From: Terriglobia bacterium
GTDB taxonomy: Bacteria > Acidobacteriota > Terriglobia > Terriglobales > Acidobacteriaceae
Direction of reading: 5' to 3'
Length of the DNA stretch: 64,000 bases
Assembly (NCBI GenBank): GCA_020072645.1
Contig: JAIQGK010000017.1
Span: 1-64,000, forward strand
Shown here: piece after piece, positions 1 through 9,572 of the stretch
Position numbering within the stretch: the first letter of the stretch is position 1
Layout: every line of letters starts with the position of its first letter
Translations under genes and position numbers: made by a program
Notes under the pieces: generated by a model
What the model was told of the DNA's origin: nothing
The model's database searches: none
Seen by the model: the letters and a program-made list of their open reading frames with translations, nothing else

Positions 1-299
1 GATTATGAAAGAGTACGGGTCTTGGTTTCGTGAATAGTTGGAAGAATTTCATCGAGAGCGAAATGGCGCTTCTCCTAACCCGAGGGCGTCGACGCCTTCG
101 TTTGCCCTTGACATCGCCGTCGTTGTTATAGACAGGATGACGCGTCGCGGAGATGAGAGGATCGCTTACCGCGACGTGCGTAGTGGATACAGTAACTCAG
201 GAGATGCTATAGCGATGATTTCTCCGGGAACATTTATACGCTGCGCTAATGCGAAGGTTCTTGAGACAGAAGATGAAAAATTGGCGGAGGGGAGATCAG
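1..299. other. Leading stretch with no supported gene
   Basis: I see no convincing coding region here. A 95-codon open frame on the plus strand begins with TTG at 38. It has no clear ribosome-binding site, its composition is not protein-like, and it runs into the 3' end of the TPR gene on the other strand. The stretch is the region downstream of that gene. Confidence 0.5.
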
Positions 300-1040
300 T
301 CATCCTCTGCCAAGGGCTTTTTTGATTTGGGCAATAATTTCTTTGACTGAAGGCGCAAGGCTTCCATCAGGATCAAGCCGCAGATATTCCTGAAATTCCG
401 CCAGCGCCGCTTCTGCATCTTCTTGTTGCAGATAGATATTGCCCATCAGCGCGTGCGGCCCGGCGTAGTCTTTGTTCAGCGCGATGGCCTGGCGCACGTG
501 CGGTTCCGCAGCCTGCCATTTGCCCAGTCCCCACAAGCTGCGCGCCAGCTCATAATGCGCTTCGGCTGAGTCCGGACGGATTTCCAGGCTATGCTGCAAC
601 GCCTTCTGGGCTTCCAGATAATTTTTCTGCTCGTTTAATGCGGAGCCCGCGCCCAGGTAGGCCTTGGCATTTCCGGGCTCGACTTTTGCTGCTTCTTCAA
701 AAGCCCACTGCGCGTCACTCCACTGCTGCAGCTGCATTTGCGCCAAGCCCTGCAGCATGTAAGCCTGTCCATACCAGGGATCGAGCTTGGCGGCGCGCTT
801 AAATTCGTCGAGGCTGGCGCGGGCGTCGTGCTTTTTAAAAAGCAGGTCTTCGCCTTTGGCCATGGCGTCTTCGACTTCAGGGATGGCGCGCCGCTTGTGG
901 ACTTCAGGTGTGGGACTGGGCTGCGCGGCTTGAGCTGGCTGCATGGCGCGTGTGGTGGTGCTGGAGCTTTCCTGGGCGAACAGGACGGAACCTGAAGTCG
1001 CCACCAAGAGTATGAGAGCCAATAAACGTGTGTTCCGCAT
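300..1040 (-). CDS. Secreted tetratricopeptide-repeat (TPR) protein
   Basis: 246 aa. The N-terminus MRNTRLLALILLVATSGSVLFAQ is a typical signal peptide, so the protein is probably periplasmic. A Ser/Thr/Pro/Ala-rich linker (about 24-50) is followed by five or so TPR units from about residue 55 to 235, visible as recurring A-x-x-x-L-P and A-x-A-Y/H-x-x-L/M-G spacing (for example around 83-115, 117-150, 151-185). TPR arrays are protein-interaction scaffolds and the partner cannot be read from sequence. It lies downstream of the Oar-like receptor on the same strand with about 125 bp between, so co-transcription is possible. Specific function unknown. Confidence 0.85.
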   Translation of the reverse strand: MRNTRLLALILLVATSGSVLFAQESSSTTTRAMQPAQAAQPSPTPEVHKRRAIPEVEDAMAKGEDLLFKKHDARASLDEFKRAAKLDPWYGQAYMLQGLAQMQLQQWSDAQWAFEEAAKVEPGNAKAYLGAGSALNEQKNYLEAQKALQHSLEIRPDSAEAHYELARSLWGLGKWQAAEPHVRQAIALNKDYAGPHALMGNIYLQQEDAEAALAEFQEYLRLDPDGSLAPSVKEIIAQIKKALGRG

Positions 1041-1165
1041 TGCTTACGATTGTATGTGCATCGTGGTTCCAGATTCCATGTGCCCGGTCTATCTGAGGGT
1101 AGAACGAAAAACCGCTGTGCTCTTGCGAACACAGCGGCGGAAAATGAACAAAACCGGGACTGAAG

Positions 1166-4100
1166 CTAGAACTTCAGCTTCATGCCAAATTCAATGACAC
1201 GCGGCGAACCTAAGTTGAACACTCCGGTGCCCGGCAGAGTGCGGAACCGGTTGTGATCAGCTTGGGTGGAATCATTGACTGAACCGGCGCCGGTGTTCAG
1301 GAAGCCATTCAGGCTATTTTTCGCCGAGCCATCGAAGTTGGATATGTTGAAGGCATTGAACACAGCGACGCTGGGTTCAATGGTGAAGTTTTCACCGATT
1401 TTGCGAGGATAAGCCAGGCTAAGATCGATGGTCTTGAGCCAGCCCAGGCTTTGCACGGGGCCAGTGGGAACATCGAGTGGCTGAATAACGCCGCCCAACT
1501 GTTGAAGCTGCGCCAGTGAGAACAGGCCATTCTGGATGAGTACTTGCCCAGCGGGAGTAGCCGAGCCGGCCACGTTGCTGTTGAAGTTCTGGATAAAGCT
1601 GGTCAAGTCCTTGCCCTTGATACTGCGGCCATACGCGCCCAGCTTGGTGCCGGGTACAAGATCACCCGTGGGACCGTAAACGCCGCTGCCGTCGCCCGAG
1701 CCATCGCCGGTGACGTCGCTGATGAAAATACCACCCGCTCCGGCACCCGGCAGGAACAGGTTGGTTGCCAGTGGACTATAGATATGGCCGACGCTGCCGA
1801 ACCGGAACGAACCCGGCAGATCAACTGTGCCACCGAACGAGAACTGGTGAGTACGGTCCAGCCCATTCGGGCCAAGGGACTGGGTTGGATGGTTGTTGTC
1901 AATCGCGGGATTGATAAAGTCCGAGTCCAACGCGGAGCCCAGATAGCGGGACAAGGCGTAAGAAACGATCCAGTTCAGTCCCTTAACGCCGGTAAAAGGA
2001 TTACGGACGTTGGCGCGAAGAGAAGTCTGAAACGCGTTGTAAACCGAACGGCCACCAGGGAACAGCATCTGGTTCACGCCGAGATTCGGGTTTTGGCCAG
2101 CAAACGCCGCTCCCGGGCAAGGACCGCCACTGCACAGGTCGGCGCCGGAGGTCAGCCCATTGCCGGCATAATCGGCGATGGTGGCCCCGGCTGCTATGGC
2201 ACAGTTTGTTGCAACAGCAGACGTTGAAGCACCGCAACCGAAAGAAGCATTAGTAGCTGAAATTGCCGAATTTGCGATGTTCTTATTGAAGAACCGTACG
2301 TCGCCCACATGGTTTACGTCAATCGCGAGCAGGCTGTGGGTCCCTACGTTTCGGATATAGTCGGCATTCCATACCACACCTTTGCCGAGTTGCCGCTCAA
2401 AACCGAAGTTCATTTGAAGGGAGCGCGGCGTTTGATAATTTGGGGCGAACATGTTGTTGCCGGTTATGTTGACACCCTCCGCCAGCGTATTGCCGATGAA
2501 TGACGGGTTGCTGGATGCTCCTACAGCTTTGCTTGCCGTCTGGTAGAGCGCCTGTAATTGACCGAGTTGTGCTGCCACGCTCCCAATCGGCTGACCGCAG
2601 AGAATGGCAGGATCAAGGTTAGCCGGGATCACCCCTCCGCCCGGCAGGGTGAAGCCAGTCGGTGCCCCACCAGCGCACGGAACCGCCGTACCGAAGAAGA
2701 GTCCTTGCGCCAGATGCGGGGGCCGGTTAAACAGGTTGTTGTTGAAGATGGAGTTTTCAAAATAAATACCGGCTCCGGCGCGGATGACTGTCTTGCCGCT
2801 GCCGGTCGGGTCCCACACAAAGCCGGCCGTGGGACTGAAATTGTGTCCAGGAGTGCGGATTCTGTTACCTAACCCGGGACCATACAGATCCAGGATGTTG
2901 CCATTGCAAGGTGTACCGGCAGCCGCCAAAGGAGCGGCCAGGGCGGGATCAAGTTGGGAACAAGGTATCGGCGCAAGATCGCTGTCAGTACGACCGGTGT
3001 CATGTACATAGCGCAGGCCGAAGTTAACGGTCAGGTTTGGCTTGATCTTCCACGAATCGCCGCCGTACAACTGGATCCGGTTGTCCGGTCCTAATCCGCC
3101 TCCGGGCAAGCCAAATGCCGGCTTTTCCGACGAGAACCCCAGGCCGTTGCCCATAATTACGAGCAGGGCCGGGTAATTCAGGGGGTTGCTGGCACCCCCG
3201 CCAAACGGAGCTGCTCCGGGATTGAATGCAGTGGGATCGGAGTTCACCGTGGGCGCCAGACCGAAGAAACTGGCAAAGCCGCCGCCCTGAATGTGGTTAT
3301 AGCCAAATCCGTAGCGCAGCACATGCGAACGTACCGTTCTGCTTCCGTCGTACTTGGTTTGAATGTTCTGTTGATAGGTCTTTTGCGGGGCAAGCGGGTT
3401 GGATCCGGAACAGAAAGCGTCTCCGCCATTCAAACAGGTCGCGTCTGATCCAATCGAAATGGCGACCGCCGGAGCGGGATTGAATACGCCCGCAGTTGCG
3501 TCCGTGATGCCGTTGCGGAACTTGGTATAGCCAAAACGAATTGAGTGGGTAAAGGCTCCGGTATTGAAATCCAGTCCGGCCGCGTGGACGGGAGTATTGT
3601 TGACGTTATCAAACGGCGAAAAACTGTTCGGGATGAAGCCCGTGATGTCGTGGTTCTGTTCGTAAGAGAATCTGTAAAAGGCGTGGATGTTGTCTCCTAT
3701 GCGCCAATCGAGTTTGGCCACGCCGTTGGTGTCACGGAACGGCCCGGCAAAACCGCCGTCATTCACGCCAAAAGGCGCCCCATTCGTCACAGGCTGGGTC
3801 TGGTCCTGTTTCAACCGCTCGGCGTCCACAAAGAAGAACAGCCTGTCTTTCAAGATGGGGCCGCCCAGTTCTCCTCCGAAATTGTTGCGTTGAAACGGAA
3901 TCTGGGTGGGAGCTATGCGGGCGGCAATACTATCATCGCGAAACAGGTAGAAGGCCTGCCCGTGCCACTTATTCGAACCAGAACGAGTCACAACATTGAC
4001 TGCGCCTGAAGACGTCAGCTCGGTGGAGAGATCAAGAGATGACTGGCTGACTTGAAACTCCTGGATCGCGCCTGCAGGCAAATTCTGGGTTGTGGTGCCG

Positions 4101-4726
4101 ACAGTTTCATCCGAAATATCGATGCCGTCCACTTCAATGCGGGCCGTGCGGCCAAAACGGCCTCCGAAAGAGATGGAAGAAAATCCGTTCTTGGTGGGAT
4201 CAAAGCTGCCGCCATCCTGAATCTGCACGCCCGGTTCGAGCTGCGCCAGATCAAGGAAGTTGCGGCCATTGATGGGGAGATTCTCAATCTGCTCAGTGGT
4301 AAGTACGCCCTGAACAGTCGCCTGTTCCGTGTTCACGGCAACAGCGGAGCCAGTTACTTCCACCACTTCGGTTGATTGCCCCAGTGTCAATTTGGCGTTG
4401 CCGGGAGTTATGTTGCCAACCTGCACCGGCACACTGATGGCCTGTGTCTGGAACCCCTTGGCTTCGATCTTAACTTCATATTGACCGGGTATCAGCGCGC
4501 CCGAGGCATATGTGCCGCTGGACGAACTGGTGAATTTGCTGGATTGGCCTGTCCCTTTGTTGGTGATGGTGACAGACGCGCCGGGAACAACGGCGCCGTT
4601 TGGATCTGTGACCGTGCCCTGAATGCTTCCGGTGGCTACGGTGGATTGTGCGCCCGCAGGCAGCGGCGCAAAAGTTGTCAAACTAATACATAGGATAAAA
4701 GCAAACCAGAACCTTGAACTTCTCAT
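1166..4726 (-). CDS. Oar-like TonB-dependent outer-membrane receptor
   Basis: 1186 aa. I place the start at the ATG at 4726 because a strong GGAGG lies about 7 nt upstream and the protein then opens with a signal peptide ending in PAGAQ; the frame stays open further upstream without a signal. Residues about 27-110 form a carboxypeptidase-regulatory-like (CarboxypepD_reg) domain (GTVTDPNGAVVPGASV). A plug domain follows (VLTTEQIENLPINGRNFLDL, then VDGIDISDE), and then a very long beta-barrel that ends in a terminal Phe (KLKF), as expected for BAM-assembled barrels. This architecture matches the large Oar/TonB receptors that are expanded in Acidobacteriota and are usually thought to import glycans or other polymers. 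The substrate cannot be inferred, and no SusD-like partner is adjacent. Confidence 0.92.
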   Translation of the reverse strand: MRSSRFWFAFILCISLTTFAPLPAGAQSTVATGSIQGTVTDPNGAVVPGASVTITNKGTGQSSKFTSSSSGTYASGALIPGQYEVKIEAKGFQTQAISVPVQVGNITPGNAKLTLGQSTEVVEVTGSAVAVNTEQATVQGVLTTEQIENLPINGRNFLDLAQLEPGVQIQDGGSFDPTKNGFSSISFGGRFGRTARIEVDGIDISDETVGTTTQNLPAGAIQEFQVSQSSLDLSTELTSSGAVNVVTRSGSNKWHGQAFYLFRDDSIAARIAPTQIPFQRNNFGGELGGPILKDRLFFFVDAERLKQDQTQPVTNGAPFGVNDGGFAGPFRDTNGVAKLDWRIGDNIHAFYRFSYEQNHDITGFIPNSFSPFDNVNNTPVHAAGLDFNTGAFTHSIRFGYTKFRNGITDATAGVFNPAPAVAISIGSDATCLNGGDAFCSGSNPLAPQKTYQQNIQTKYDGSRTVRSHVLRYGFGYNHIQGGGFASFFGLAPTVNSDPTAFNPGAAPFGGGASNPLNYPALLVIMGNGLGFSSEKPAFGLPGGGLGPDNRIQLYGGDSWKIKPNLTVNFGLRYVHDTGRTDSDLAPIPCSQLDPALAAPLAAAGTPCNGNILDLYGPGLGNRIRTPGHNFSPTAGFVWDPTGSGKTVIRAGAGIYFENSIFNNNLFNRPPHLAQGLFFGTAVPCAGGAPTGFTLPGGGVIPANLDPAILCGQPIGSVAAQLGQLQALYQTASKAVGASSNPSFIGNTLAEGVNITGNNMFAPNYQTPRSLQMNFGFERQLGKGVVWNADYIRNVGTHSLLAIDVNHVGDVRFFNKNIANSAISATNASFGCGASTSAVATNCAIAAGATIADYAGNGLTSGADLCSGGPCPGAAFAGQNPNLGVNQMLFPGGRSVYNAFQTSLRANVRNPFTGVKGLNWIVSYALSRYLGSALDSDFINPAIDNNHPTQSLGPNGLDRTHQFSFGGTVDLPGSFRFGSVGHIYSPLATNLFLPGAGAGGIFISDVTGDGSGDGSGVYGPTGDLVPGTKLGAYGRSIKGKDLTSFIQNFNSNVAGSATPAGQVLIQNGLFSLAQLQQLGGVIQPLDVPTGPVQSLGWLKTIDLSLAYPRKIGENFTIEPSVAVFNAFNISNFDGSAKNSLNGFLNTGAGSVNDSTQADHNRFRTLPGTGVFNLGSPRVIEFGMKLKF

Positions 4727-5093
4727 TCTTTCCTCCTTCACTGTTATGGCTCGAACTGTGACGGGCCAGGGGGATAACGAAGCGCAGGGAGTACATGCGA
4801 AACGATCAAAGGGATAATGGTCTTCAACAATCATGTACGCGTTCTGCAAAGCATGAGCGATGCCATATTCAAAAACTCGTAACCGCAAAGAAACAAGGGA
4901 CGAACGCCGCCCCCAGGACGGAAAACATCTTATCAAGATATCGAAACTCATAGCCAGAGCTCCGGAATCCTACGAAATCCCATAATCCGGAGCTCCGGTT
5001 TATTACCAGCCAGCGATTTGCGCAGCGATGATTCGGTGTGATAACTTCCGCTTCAACAATTCTTTACAGAGGACTTATTACCAGGAGCAAACA
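4727..5093. promoter_or_regulatory. Divergent intergenic region with a 10-bp inverted repeat
   Basis: This separates the receptor (minus) from lemA (plus), so both promoters should lie here. It carries a perfect inverted repeat: arm GAGCTCCGGA at 4957-4966 and arm TCCGGAGCTC at 4986-4995, with 19 nt between. The right arm sits inside the 12-bp palindrome CCGGAGCTCCGG (4988-4999). This could be an operator or a hairpin in the lemA leader. No gene was seen. Confidence 0.45.
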
Positions 5094-5648
5094 ATGATGC
5101 CACTGATTGTGATCGGGATACTGGTGCTGGGCGCGATCTTCATTCTGGCCGGAATGTACAACAGCCTGGTTCAGCTGCGCGTTCGCGCGGATTCAGCATG
5201 GTCAGATATTGACGTGCAACTGAAGCGCCGCCATGACCTGATCCCAAACCTGGTGGAGACCGTAAAAGGCTACGCCGCGCATGAAAAAGGGACATTCGAG
5301 AACATAGCCAAATTTCGTTCCCAGGCCATGCAAGCCACAACGCCGGCGGACAAGGCGCAGGCGGAAGGCCAGCTTTCCGGCGCGCTTAAGAGCCTATTTG
5401 CCGTGGCAGAAAATTATCCTGAGCTGAAAGCTTCTGAACAGTTCACGGGGTTGCAAAGTTCGCTTAATTCAATTGAAGACAACATCCAGAACGCGCGGCG
5501 CTACTACAACGCAGTGGTGCGCGACTTCAACACCCGCGTGCAATCGTTTCCGACCAATATCATCGCGGGGATGTTCGGCTTCCATGCGCGGCAGTTCTTT
5601 GAAATGGAAACGCCCGCCGATCGCGAAAATGTGGCCGTAAAGTTTTAA
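5094..5648 (+). CDS. lemA: LemA family protein
   Basis: 184 aa. The start at 5094 is supported by AGGAG at 5083-5087. One N-terminal membrane segment (about residues 4-22) is followed by the conserved LemA core: YNSLVQLRVRADSAWSDIDV, then LKRRHDLIPNLVETVKGYAAHE, and the C-terminal helix pattern YNAVVRDFNTRVQSFPTNIIA. LemA proteins are helical-bundle proteins anchored in the inner membrane, and their biochemical role is poorly defined. The gene is 5 bp upstream of a DUF2207 gene, the usual lemA neighbour, so the two probably form one operon and complex. Confidence 0.95.
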   Translation: MMPLIVIGILVLGAIFILAGMYNSLVQLRVRADSAWSDIDVQLKRRHDLIPNLVETVKGYAAHEKGTFENIAKFRSQAMQATTPADKAQAEGQLSGALKSLFAVAENYPELKASEQFTGLQSSLNSIEDNIQNARRYYNAVVRDFNTRVQSFPTNIIAGMFGFHARQFFEMETPADRENVAVKF

Positions 5649-5653
5649 GCCAA

Positions 5654-7402
5654 GTGAAATTCACTGGTCATTCCGGAAGACGGGTTTTCTCTGCTGCACA
5701 AGTCCTGGCTGTGCTGTTGCTGGCTTTCAGCCTGCCGGCGTGGGCGCGCAACTATCACATTGCAAAATTCAACAGCACAATTCACGTCGAGGAAGATGGA
5801 TCGGCGCGCGTGGAAGAGCAGATCACTTTCGTCTTCTCCGGCATTTACCAGGGAATTTATCGCGACCTTCCCGTGGACTATCCCGGCCCTGGCGGCTCGA
5901 ATTACACGCTATTCGTGAAGGTGTTGTCGGTCACGGATGACAACGGCGACAAACTAAAAGTCGAGAAGAAGACCAGCAATGGCTTTCTCCACTTAAAGGT
6001 TTTTGTGCCGGGAGCAGTGGACGCGACGCGCACGGTGAACATCGAGTATTCCGTGGCCAACGGGACGAGATTTTTTGAAGACCACGACGAGTTTTACTGG
6101 AACGTGACCGGCAATGACTGGCCGGTGCCGATTCAACAGGCTTCGGCGACGATTTACTTTCCGGCCGAGGCAAGCGGCAAGCTGCGGGCGCAGGCCTTTG
6201 AGGGCATTTACGGATCTTCAGAGCATGCTTCTGCTTCCATCATGGCATCCAGCGCAACGGTTGAAGCCAGAGATCCTCTGCCCATGCGTGGCGGACTGAC
6301 GGCCGATATCTACATTGAAAAAGGCGTGTTGCACCAGCCCAGCGCGGTCGCGCGGTTCTTCAGGTTTGTGCGCAGCAATCCGGTGCTTACTTTGCCGCTC
6401 TGGGCGTTTGCCGTGATGTTTCCCATGTGGTGGATGAAAGGCCGCGATCCTGATCCGGGAATGTCCGTGGCGCCCATGTATGAGCCGCCGGAACAGATGG
6501 GGCCCGCAGAAGTAGGCACGCTGATTGACGGCAGCGTGGACCCACGCGACATAACTTCTGTCTTGGTGGATATGGCCGTGCGCGGTTACGTGAAGATCGT
6601 GGAGACGCAGCACAAAGGCTTTCTCTCGACGACCAAAGATTACGAGTTCCACCTGCTGAAGGGGCCCGGCGAATGGAAAGGCCTAACGGACTACGAGCGG
6701 GCGATGCTGCAGCAGGTTTTTACCGGCGGCGAGGTCACGCTGCTTTCCAGCCTGCGCAATCATTTCTATACCGCCCTGCCCATGATCAAGGGCGAAATCA
6801 TGAGCGCGCTGAAAGCCAAGGGCATGTACACGGTTGATCCGAACTCAGCCGCAGGCTATCTGGGGCTTGGATTCCTGCTGGTGGCGCTGCCATATGCCGC
6901 GCTCCAAGTCATGGGCGGCGCCGATTTTCTGAATTCCGTGCCGATGGCCATTGGCTGCGGCCTGATTGCCGTGGGGATCATCCTTATTATCGGCAAACAG
7001 CTTACGGCGACGAGCCTGAAGGGGGCGCGGACGCAAGTACAGATCAAGGGCTTCCAGGAATTTATGAATCGCGTGGATTCTGACCGGCTGAAGCGCATGC
7101 CGCCGGACACGTTTGAAAAATTTCTGCCCTATGCCATGGCGCTGGGCGTGGAACATCGCTGGGCCAAGGCTTTTGAAGGCATCATCCAGAACCCGCCGAC
7201 GTGGTATCAGGGATATGGTCCCAGCCCGAGCTTCAGCACCTACTACTTCGTCAACAGCCTGGGCTCCATGGCGACTACTGCCAGTTCGACATTTGTCTCT
7301 GCTCCGCGCGCCAGTTCCAGCGGCTCAGGCTGGAGTGGCGGTGGTGGTGGAGGCGGCTTTTCCGGCGGCGGGTTTGGCGGCGGTGGTGGCGGAGCGTTTT
7401 AA
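5654..7402 (+). CDS. DUF2207 membrane protein, LemA partner
   Basis: 582 aa from a GTG start 5 nt after lemA. A signal peptide (to about residue 31, LPAWA) is followed by an extracytoplasmic beta-rich DUF2207 domain (about 32-235: YHIAKFNSTIHVEEDGSARVEE style). After that come a membrane segment (about 247-266, LTLPLWAFAVMFPMWW), a cytoplasmic domain (about 275-400), a second hydrophobic pair (about 405-450) and an extremely Gly/Ser-rich tail, mainly GGGG and SGGG runs. The Gly-rich C-terminus is typical of this family. Function unknown; lemA-DUF2207 pairs are widespread and often linked to envelope homeostasis. Confidence 0.9.
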   Translation: MKFTGHSGRRVFSAAQVLAVLLLAFSLPAWARNYHIAKFNSTIHVEEDGSARVEEQITFVFSGIYQGIYRDLPVDYPGPGGSNYTLFVKVLSVTDDNGDKLKVEKKTSNGFLHLKVFVPGAVDATRTVNIEYSVANGTRFFEDHDEFYWNVTGNDWPVPIQQASATIYFPAEASGKLRAQAFEGIYGSSEHASASIMASSATVEARDPLPMRGGLTADIYIEKGVLHQPSAVARFFRFVRSNPVLTLPLWAFAVMFPMWWMKGRDPDPGMSVAPMYEPPEQMGPAEVGTLIDGSVDPRDITSVLVDMAVRGYVKIVETQHKGFLSTTKDYEFHLLKGPGEWKGLTDYERAMLQQVFTGGEVTLLSSLRNHFYTALPMIKGEIMSALKAKGMYTVDPNSAAGYLGLGFLLVALPYAALQVMGGADFLNSVPMAIGCGLIAVGIILIIGKQLTATSLKGARTQVQIKGFQEFMNRVDSDRLKRMPPDTFEKFLPYAMALGVEHRWAKAFEGIIQNPPTWYQGYGPSPSFSTYYFVNSLGSMATTASSTFVSAPRASSSGSGWSGGGGGGGFSGGGFGGGGGGAF

Positions 7403-7435
7403 GGCAGCCGCTGACATTGGGGAGAGTCTATCGCG

Positions 7436-8293
7436 ATGATGAGTGTTCAAGGACTCGCCAAACCATCCCGTACTGCTCTCGGTGTTGCCATTCGCAGAGC
7501 GTCGCATCAACTTTATGATGCCCGTCCGCTCGTATTGGACGATCCAATCGCTGTCCCGATTCTGGGTGAACGCTACCGTCCCGCACTGGAAGAGGCAGCT
7601 GCGTCCATCCATGAGACCTTTTCAGTGTCAATGCGCGCTTGGTTGGTCGCGCGCAACCGATTGGCTGAAGATAGTCTCGCGCAGGCCGTCCACCATGGCG
7701 TTCGCCAATATGTTCTGCTGGGAGCAGGTCTAGACACATTCGCCTATCGAAATCTACATCCGGGTCTTCAAGTCTTTGAGGTTGACCACCCTGCCACACA
7801 ACAGTGGAAGCGCGAGCTAGCACTGTCAAGTGGATTGCAGGAGCCCTCCTGCCTGCACTATGTACCTGTGGATTTCGAGCGTCAGGGCCTCGCTCAGCAA
7901 CTGATAACCTGTGGTCTGGATTTTGCGGCTCCTACTGTCTTCGCATGGCTTGGGGTGGTGCCGTATCTTACTCATCCAGCTTTTCGAACGACTCTTGATG
8001 TCATTGCACGTTTCCCTGAGGGCAGCGGCGTGATTTTCGACTATGCCTTGCCTCGGCAGGCGCTGGCGCCGCATGAATTGGAAGCTCGCGATGCGCTCTC
8101 TGCTCGCGTTCAAAGCATAGGAGAGCCCTTTCAACTGTTCTTTACGCCGGAAGAGATCAAGATAGAGCTGGCGCAATTTAAGCGCGTGGAAAATCTGGAT
8201 GCCAGGGAATTGAATGCCCGTTATTTCGCCAATCGTACAGATGGATTGAACCTTCTGGGCCGCTCGGCGAATATCGTTAGCGCGTGGCTCTGA
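7436..8293 (+). CDS. LCM-family class I SAM-dependent methyltransferase
   Basis: 285 aa. The pattern matches the leucine carboxyl methyltransferase-like family (PF04072, TIGR00027 subgroup): N-terminal DDPIAVPIL, then YVLLGAGLDTFAYR as the SAM-binding glycine motif (about 91-104), the acidic loop VFEVDHPATQQWK (about 113-125) and FAWLGVVPYLT before the last strands. Bacterial members methylate small molecules, often in secondary metabolism, and the substrate is unknown. The start may be the ATG at 7436 or the adjacent ATG at 7439. It is 33 bp after the DUF2207 gene, so a shared transcript is possible but no functional link is apparent. Confidence 0.87.
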   Translation: MMSVQGLAKPSRTALGVAIRRASHQLYDARPLVLDDPIAVPILGERYRPALEEAAASIHETFSVSMRAWLVARNRLAEDSLAQAVHHGVRQYVLLGAGLDTFAYRNLHPGLQVFEVDHPATQQWKRELALSSGLQEPSCLHYVPVDFERQGLAQQLITCGLDFAAPTVFAWLGVVPYLTHPAFRTTLDVIARFPEGSGVIFDYALPRQALAPHELEARDALSARVQSIGEPFQLFFTPEEIKIELAQFKRVENLDARELNARYFANRTDGLNLLGRSANIVSAWL

Positions 8294-8344
8294 TCTGGCG
8301 AGCTTATTCAACAACGCCGTTATATCGGTTAGCTTTACCGTGCT

Positions 8345-8612
8345 GGCTCTGAAGGCTTCACCGGGGCGATCAATCTACCCTTCACGAGATGCCACCCTGA
8401 GCCGAGCCGACATTGCTTCGTCTGCCTTCAATTCTTGAAGGGCGCAGGCGAAGGGTCTGCTCCGCTGCTCTTCAGGGCCATACTGACTCCATGCTCGCGG
8501 TATCAGCAGATTCGATACCCCAGATCTAGCGGAGCCGAATCCTTCGTCCTCGCGGAAACTTCATGGAAGCTTGTAGCAAACAGAGGCTCGTCCTCAGGAT
8601 GGGCGTATCGAG
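8345..8612. repeat. Long dispersed intergenic repeat, copy 1
   Basis: This gene-free stretch is clearly related to the reverse complement of 47098-47372. Shared blocks include AGGCGAAGGGTCTGCTCCGC followed by TGCTCTTCAGGGC, CACCCTGAGCCGAGCC, CTTCACGAGA, GCGGAGCCGA followed by TCCTTCG, and CCTCAGGAT. Similarity runs for about 260 bp with small indels and substitutions. A short plus-strand open frame inside it (8435-8626) is an artefact of the repeat. No transposase or terminal repeat was recognised, so it is an extragenic repeat of unknown origin. Confidence 0.75.
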
Positions 8613-8688
8613 GGGGGAGAACATGAACGAGCAAACCAGGCACTCAATGCGAAAATGCCGTTATCGTGTTGGGTGCCTTAAAGCCACG

Positions 8689-9342
8689 TCAGCTCGGGAT
8701 GTGGATGACCAGATCAATCTGGCATGGTATGGGTGAGCCATCGCGCTTGGCGGGGATGTACTTGAATTCGCGAATGGCCGAGAGCAGGGTTTGCTGAATT
8801 TTTGGCGGCGCCATTCCAGAAGTGAGCCGCGCATCAGCCACACGGCCATCGATATTGATGGTGACTTCCACGATCAAATATTGTTCAAAACGCGGCGGAA
8901 GATCGTCAGCCGAAATGGTTGGAATCACTCCCGAAGTCTGAACTGCAAGTTGATAGTTAATGGTAGAGAACCCAAAGGTAAGACGCTGCTTGATACCCAT
9001 CATCAACCCGGCAGTTGCCTGTTTGGCGTGGGCCCGGATAATCTCCACACCCGCAGCATCTCCCGCAACGTCAGTCTGCTGCACGCGCTGCTTCTTTTTG
9101 CTGTGTGGCTGGTGAAATGGGCTAGGACGTGGTGCACCTTTTGGTGGAGGCGCATACGCCACCTGAGCTGCTCCGGAGACGGTTTGGACCATTTCGTATT
9201 TATTTGGCACGATGTGGGGCGCTGTTGCGTGCCGTACAACAAGAACCGCCAAGACCATACAATGCGCCAGAACCGACAGCGAAAAGACAGACACCCGGGG
9301 GACGGGATTGCGAGGAACGAGTATCTGATCTTGATTTAGCAT
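8689..9342 (-). CDS. TonB-like energy transducer protein
   Basis: 217 aa. An N-terminal membrane segment at about residues 18-38 (VSVFSLSVLAHCMVLAVLVV) is followed by a proline/basic periplasmic linker (about 60-85, PPPKGAPRPSP, HSKKKQR) and a TonB C-terminal domain. That domain carries the pattern LIVEVTINIDGRVADARLTSG, then LLSAIREFKYIPAKRDGSPIP near the end. TonB proteins couple the proton-motive force to outer-membrane receptors such as the Oar-like protein in this window. No ExbB/ExbD genes are adjacent, so it would use complexes encoded elsewhere. Confidence 0.85.
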   Translation of the reverse strand: MLNQDQILVPRNPVPRVSVFSLSVLAHCMVLAVLVVRHATAPHIVPNKYEMVQTVSGAAQVAYAPPPKGAPRPSPFHQPHSKKKQRVQQTDVAGDAAGVEIIRAHAKQATAGLMMGIKQRLTFGFSTINYQLAVQTSGVIPTISADDLPPRFEQYLIVEVTINIDGRVADARLTSGMAPPKIQQTLLSAIREFKYIPAKRDGSPIPCQIDLVIHIPS

Positions 9343-9572
9343 CCTGCCGCCAAGCCTTTCATTTCATCATCATAAAAGACTTCTATACAAGAGACCGATA
9401 GCGGCATTGGCTTTTTTTTCCTGTCACCGCAAGTACCGCCGCGAGCGGGGAATTTCGTCTTTTTATCCTACGGTCGGGGGCTGCAGAGTGGCTCCGGCAG
9501 CTCTCGAATCCTTGCAATCCCCTGCAAACACGCGGGCCAAATCCGACATCCTAGTAACCCAGAGGAACTACT

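Noticed and set aside
38-325. 95-codon plus-strand open frame beginning with TTG
   Set aside because: No ribosome-binding site, composition not protein-like, and it overlaps the end of the TPR gene on the other strand.
1544-2227. 227-codon plus-strand open frame inside the receptor gene
   Set aside because: Shadow of the strongly supported receptor frame; no start signal or domain.
8435-8626. Short open frame in the 8.3-8.7 kb gap
   Set aside because: It lies within a dispersed repeat whose inverted copy at 47 kb does not preserve the frame.
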